From JAXDMU01 sp963762435 (GTDB taxonomy: Bacteria; Pseudomonadota; Alphaproteobacteria; ATCC43930; CGMCC-115725): 64,000 nt of DNA. The number at the start of each line of letters is the position of its first letter. Positions within the stretch are counted from its first letter, which is position 1. The DNA lies in contig CAVXLN010000008.1 of assembly GCA_963762435.1 (NCBI GenBank), positions 248,001 to 312,000 on the forward strand. The letters run 5' to 3'. The notes below the pieces were generated by a model. It was not told the DNA's origin. It saw only the letters and a program-made list of their open reading frames with translations, and ran no database searches. Shown in pieces: positions 58,921-64,000 of the stretch. Made by a program: the position numbers and the translations under genes.

Positions 58921-61293
58921 TCATTCCCCGCCCAGCGCCGCCCATACCTTCATCGGCGTCACCGGCATGTCCATATGCCGCACCCCGCGCACGCTCAGCG
59001 CGTCCACCACCGCGTTCATCACGCTCGGCAGCGCGCCGGCACAGCCCGCCTCGCCGCAGCCTTTCACCCCCAACGGGTTGGTCTTGGCCGGGGCCGGGCG
59101 GCTGTGGAAGGTGAAGCCCGGCACGTCGCCGGCGCGCGGTACGGCGTAATCCATGAAGGAACCGGCCAGCGGCTGGCCGCCCTCGTCGTAATAGACGCGC
59201 TCCATCAGCGCCTGGCCGATGCCCTGGACGATGCCGCCATGGGCCTGGCCCTCGACCAGCAGCGGGTTCACCAGCGTGCCGAAATCATTGACGGTCGTGT
59301 ATTTCACCACCTCGACCGTGCCGGTCTCGGGGTCGATCTCGATTTCGGCGATGTGGCAGCCATTGGGGTATGTCGACGGCACCTCGCTCGCCTGCCGCTC
59401 GACATCGAGGCTCTGCGGCAGCTCGGGCGGCAGCGACACCTTGCCTTCGCGCAGCTGCTTGGCGAGATCGAGGATGCCGATCTTCCGGTCGGTGCCGGCG
59501 ATGGTGAAATCGCCGGCCTCGAACTCGATATCGGCCGCGGCCGCCTCCAGCAGGTGCGCCGCGATCTCCGTACCCTTGCGGATCACCTCGTCGCTCGCCT
59601 CCAGGATCGCCGTCCCGCTCGCCATGATCGAGCGCGAGCCGCCGGTGCCGCCGCCGGCGATGAGCTCGTCGCTGTCGCCCTGGATGAGGCGGATCTTGTC
59701 GAATGGGATGCTGAGTTTCTGGCTCAGCACCTGGGCGAAGGGCGTCCAATGGCCTTGGCCGTAATCGAGCGTGCCGGTGATGATCGTCACCGTGTCGTCG
59801 GGCTCGAACCTGAGGCGCCCCAGCTCTTTCGTGCCCGGCGCCGTCACCTCGAGGAAGCTGCCGATGCCGATGCCGCGCAGCTTGCCACGCTCTGCCGCCT
59901 CGGCCCGCCGGGCCGGGAAGCCCTCATAATCCGCGCGCTCGAGCGCCTCGTCGAGCAAGGCCGTGAACTCGCCCAAATCGTAATGCGTCCCGACCGGCGT
60001 CTTATAGGGCAGGTCGTCCGGCCGGATATGGTTGCGCTTGCGAAGCTCGACCTTGTCGATGCCCATCTCGGCGGCCGCCGCATCGATCAGCCGCTCCATA
60101 TAGTAATTGCCCTCGGGCCGCCCGGCGCCGCGATATGCGGAGACCGGCGTGGTGTTGGTGAAGACGCATTTCACCGCCACCTCGATGATCGGCGTGCGAT
60201 AGACGCTGATCATGTTCTTCACGATATTGAGCGTCGGCATCAGCGGCCCGACGCTGGTGTGGCCGGCACCGAGATCGCCGTAGCCGGTCACCCGGATGGC
60301 GAGGAAATGCCCGTGCTCGTCGAGCGCCAGCTGCGCCTCGACCTCGCTCGACCTGCCATGGGCGTCGCTCAAGAAGCTGCCGGCGCGCTCGTCGGTCCAT
60401 TTGACCGGGCGCCCGAGCTCGCGGGCCGCATGCATGATGCAGATATATTCGGGATAGGGCGACGCCTTCATGCCGAAGGAGCCGCCGACATTGCCGGTCA
60501 GGATGCGGATCTGCTTCGGTGCCACATGGAAGATGTCGGCCATGCCGTTCCTGAGGCCGAAGGCGCCCTGGCAGCCCACGCGCAGCGTCCAATGCTCGGG
60601 CTCGCCCTCCTCGCCCTCGTAATCGGCAAGGGCCGAGCGCGGCTCCATGGCACAGACGACGATGCGGTTGTTGGCGATGCCGAGCGTGGTCACATGGGCG
60701 GCCTTGGCGAAGGCCGCCGCCGTCGGCTCGGCATTGCCGGTATGGAAATCGACCGCGACGTTGGTGCCGATCTCCTCATAGAGCAGCGGGGCATCCGGGG
60801 ATGCCGCCTCTTCCATGCCGGTCACGGCCTCCAGCGGCTCGACATCGAGCAGCACCAGATCGGCGGCATCGCGCGCCTCGGCCGCCGTCTCGGCCACCAC
60901 GAAGGCCACCGGCTCGCCGACATAGCGCACCTTGGTGCTGGCCAGCGCCCAGCGCCCGGGCTTGTGCATCGGGCTGCCGTCGCGGTTCTGCATCGGGATG
61001 ATGCATTTGAACGAGCCATAATCCTTGGGCGCCAGATCCGCCGCGGTATAGACGCCCAGCACGCCGGGGGCGGCCTTGGCCTCCGCGATGTCGATGCCGC
61101 GGATCACGCCATGGGCGTGGGCACTCCTGACGATCACCGCATAGGCCTGGGCCGCCAGGTTGAGATCGTCGGTATAACGCCCTTCGCCGCGCAGCAGCGT
61201 TGGGTCCTCGTTGCGCGGCACCGATTGCCCGACGCCGAATTTCTCGGTCGCCCACGGGTCCATGCTGCCGATCACGCTATCTTCCGGGGTCAT
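58921..61293 (-). CDS. xanthine dehydrogenase family protein, molybdopterin-binding subunit
   Basis: A 790-residue large subunit of a molybdenum hydroxylase (CoxL/XdhB-like). The N-terminal domain has VGQSVPRNEDPTLLRGEGRYTDDLNL and YVGEPVAFVVAETAAEARDAADLV. Mo-domain motifs are GSFGMKASPYPEY, AYRGAGRPEGNYYMERLID, YGQGHWTPFAQVLSQ and the C-terminal GCGEAGCAGALP with the catalytic glutamate. The AYRGAGRPE motif is unlike the AYxCSFR of true form I CO dehydrogenase, so the substrate is a purine, aldehyde or other aromatic. The FeS and FAD subunits are not in the window. Confidence 0.9.
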   Translation of the reverse strand: MTPEDSVIGSMDPWATEKFGVGQSVPRNEDPTLLRGEGRYTDDLNLAAQAYAVIVRSAHAHGVIRGIDIAEAKAAPGVLGVYTAADLAPKDYGSFKCIIPMQNRDGSPMHKPGRWALASTKVRYVGEPVAFVVAETAAEARDAADLVLLDVEPLEAVTGMEEAASPDAPLLYEEIGTNVAVDFHTGNAEPTAAAFAKAAHVTTLGIANNRIVVCAMEPRSALADYEGEEGEPEHWTLRVGCQGAFGLRNGMADIFHVAPKQIRILTGNVGGSFGMKASPYPEYICIMHAARELGRPVKWTDERAGSFLSDAHGRSSEVEAQLALDEHGHFLAIRVTGYGDLGAGHTSVGPLMPTLNIVKNMISVYRTPIIEVAVKCVFTNTTPVSAYRGAGRPEGNYYMERLIDAAAAEMGIDKVELRKRNHIRPDDLPYKTPVGTHYDLGEFTALLDEALERADYEGFPARRAEAAERGKLRGIGIGSFLEVTAPGTKELGRLRFEPDDTVTIITGTLDYGQGHWTPFAQVLSQKLSIPFDKIRLIQGDSDELIAGGGTGGSRSIMASGTAILEASDEVIRKGTEIAAHLLEAAAADIEFEAGDFTIAGTDRKIGILDLAKQLREGKVSLPPELPQSLDVERQASEVPSTYPNGCHIAEIEIDPETGTVEVVKYTTVNDFGTLVNPLLVEGQAHGGIVQGIGQALMERVYYDEGGQPLAGSFMDYAVPRAGDVPGFTFHSRPAPAKTNPLGVKGCGEAGCAGALPSVMNAVVDALSVRGVRHMDMPVTPMKVWAALGGE

Positions 61294-61457
61294 GCTGCTC
61301 CAGCGCCGATGCTGCGTTCCGCGTGCAGAGAATGCCCCGAATGCGGCGTTGCCGTAAGCCTTTAATGCGATGCCGGCGCAGACTCCTTTATTCAAAGGGC
61401 CGGCCAATTCAGGTGGAATTCAGCTAAGTCCGATATTGTGGTCCGTCCTTGGTGGGG

Positions 61458-61769
61458 ATGCCAACGGGTGTTGGGGTGATCAAGAGGATAAGCTGGCGCT
61501 GGCGGACCTATGCCCGGCGCTATCAGTCCGTTCGAGAATTGCCGGAATTCGTGGCTGCGCGCCGCCGGGCGCATTGGCAGGCCTTCTGTCTGACCTGCTT
61601 CATGCCGCTGGCCTTCTTGGCATTCAAGCTGTGCCAGCATCTCGGCTGGTCCGGCAGCTATTACGTGCCCATCGTCTGCTGCTCGGCCTTCGCGGCGGCG
61701 ACCTTCCTCGGTTCCCTCATCGCCGACAAGCGCGAACCCCCGACTCGGGCGCCCTTAACGAAGCCCTAA
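61458..61769 (+). CDS. small hypothetical membrane protein
   Basis: 103 residues, unknown. Two hydrophobic stretches (QAFCLTCFMPLAFLAFKL and YYVPIVCCSAFAAATFLGSLI) suggest two TM helices, with a basic N terminus (RWRTYARRYQSVRELPEF) on the inside by the positive-inside rule. A GGTGGGG lies just before the ATG; codons upstream (TTG, GTG) are alternative starts. It stands between the hydroxylase promoter region and the sigma-54 activator. Confidence 0.55.
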   Translation: MPTGVGVIKRISWRWRTYARRYQSVRELPEFVAARRRAHWQAFCLTCFMPLAFLAFKLCQHLGWSGSYYVPIVCCSAFAAATFLGSLIADKREPPTRAPLTKP

Positions 61770-61875
61770 AGGCAGCTCTGCGCTGTAGCCGTCACAGAAT
61801 TTCTCGGTTTGCGCGAGCCGCAAGTGCTTCATATCTGCTATGTTATAAGCAGACCGAGACGCTGGGGAGCCCAGG

Positions 61876-63284
<1,409 letters not shown>

Positions 63285-63288
<4 letters not shown>

Positions 63289-64000
63289 GGCTTCCCCGCC
63301 CCGAGCTGCTCGAGCGCGTCCCGCGCCTTCTTGGTCTCGTCGCTGTCGGGGCCGAGCGATTTATCGAGGATCGCGACGCTCTCCTCCAAGAGCGGGCGTG
63401 CCGCGTCGGTCTGGCCTTCATGGCCGAGCAGCTTGCCCAGCGCCAGGGTGAACTGGCTCAGATCCCATTCGCCGCCGACGAAGAGCCGGCGCGCATCCTC
63501 GAGCACGGCGCGATATGTGGCCTCGGCCTTGGCGAGATCGCCCGCCTGCTCATAGAAGCCGCCCAGGCTCTTGCGGCGCCACAGCGCGTCCTGGTGGTTG
63601 GAGCCCAGCGTCTTGGCGTCGAGGGCGACAACCTTCTCCTGCAGCTGGATCGCGTCGGCGACCCGGCCGAGCCTGATATAGTCGAAGGCGAGGTTGTTCA
63701 TCGCCTCCCGCGTGCCGGAGAATTCCTCGCCGTAATTCTTGGTGTCGTAGTCGATCGCCAGCTGATAGAGCGGCACCGCCTCGTCATAGCGCTTGGTCCG
63801 GAAATAGAGGATGCCCAGCTCGTCGGCGAGCGTCACCGTCTGCTCGGTTTCCTTGCCCGAGACGGCGAGCAGATCGGCACGCGCATCGAGCGTGAGCTGG
63901 ATCGCCTCGTCGCGCTGATGCGCCTCGTCCAGCACCTCGGCCAACCGGTATTTCCGATCGGCGGTCAGCGGGTGATGCGGGCCATAGGCCTCCTCCGACA
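63285..64000 (-). CDS. TPR repeat protein (partial, 5' end beyond the window)
   Basis: At least 238 residues, open at the window edge. The last TPR/kinesin-light-chain-like repeats are visible: AYGPHHPLTADRKYRLAEVL, then YDEAVPLYQLAIDYDTKNYGEEFSGTREAMNNLAFDYIRLGRVADAIQLQEKV, and AKAEATYRAVLEDARRLF. Each repeat has the W/L-G-Y-A-F-A-P-like TPR spacing. It ends in DALEQLGAGKP. The 4-base overlap at its 3' end is with the sigma-54 activator stop. It probably mediates protein-protein contacts. Confidence 0.8.

Overview
The window is high-GC chromosomal DNA from an alphaproteobacterium, probably of the Rhodospirillales type. The assignment rests on gene order. The block rho-hemJ-hemH-hemE, then a gene-poor gap, then ppsR-maf-aroE-coaE-dnaQ-secB is the classic alphaproteobacterial origin neighbourhood. 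The 405-base gap between hemE and ppsR (5726-6130) carries a cluster of DnaA-box-like nonamers and four GANTC (CcrM-type) sites, so I call it the likely chromosomal origin of replication. No tRNA, rRNA or CRISPR array was seen.

Layout. 1-1716: end of a dienelactone hydrolase, a quinone oxidoreductase preceded by two related palindromes, and lspA. 1719-10203: rho, haem synthesis, oriC, ppsR, maf, aroE, coaE, dnaQ, secB. 10266-14415 (minus): hslU, hslV, a small secreted protein and fhs. 14523-27399: pmbA, an LpxH-type hydrolase, a glycosyltransferase, and a lipid A/Kdo export and synthesis run (MsbA-type ABC transporter, DUF374 acyltransferase, waaA, lpxK), then xseA, purD and a histidine phosphatase. 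27341-34181: a MocR regulator beside an AhpD-like gene, a secreted cupin with a decayed epimerase, a GntP permease and a fused CoA transferase. The AhpD-like and cupin genes share an upstream motif, which suggests a small MocR regulon. 34227-43841: Tat-exported phospholipase C, a small toxin-antitoxin-like pair, tadA, a class-I amidotransferase hydrolase, an RluB-type synthase, rsmD, an ArsR/SRPBCC pair and two GSTs.

43918-46603 is an accessory island, visibly more AT-rich than its flanks: a HigB toxin, a HigA-like HTH fused to an ImmA/IrrE metallopeptidase, and a T4-Beta-like protein. All three run from one near-consensus promoter flanked by two copies of a TCCCA-N3-TGGGA operator. It is the best candidate here for an uncharacterised system. 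46736-55116 returns to core-like genes: an HscC-type Hsp70 with a DjlC-like J protein and a frameshifted GFA gene between them, a LysR/SDR divergent pair, UPF0114 and YgiQ. 55151-58824 is a second accessory patch: an AT-rich orphan gene, a complete IS30-family element with 55-bp inverted repeats, and an internally deleted AbiEii-like nucleotidyltransferase with its partner. The window ends with a molybdopterin hydroxylase, a LuxO/NtrC-type sigma-54 activator and part of a TPR protein.

A nested palindromic repeat of about 180-220 bp occurs three times (17880, 29335, 40643), and a fourth trace is left as a hairpin at 58856. It contains no transposase and looks like a MITE-type element. Several genes are visibly decaying: an epimerase with an internal deletion, the AbiEii-like gene, and the GFA gene.
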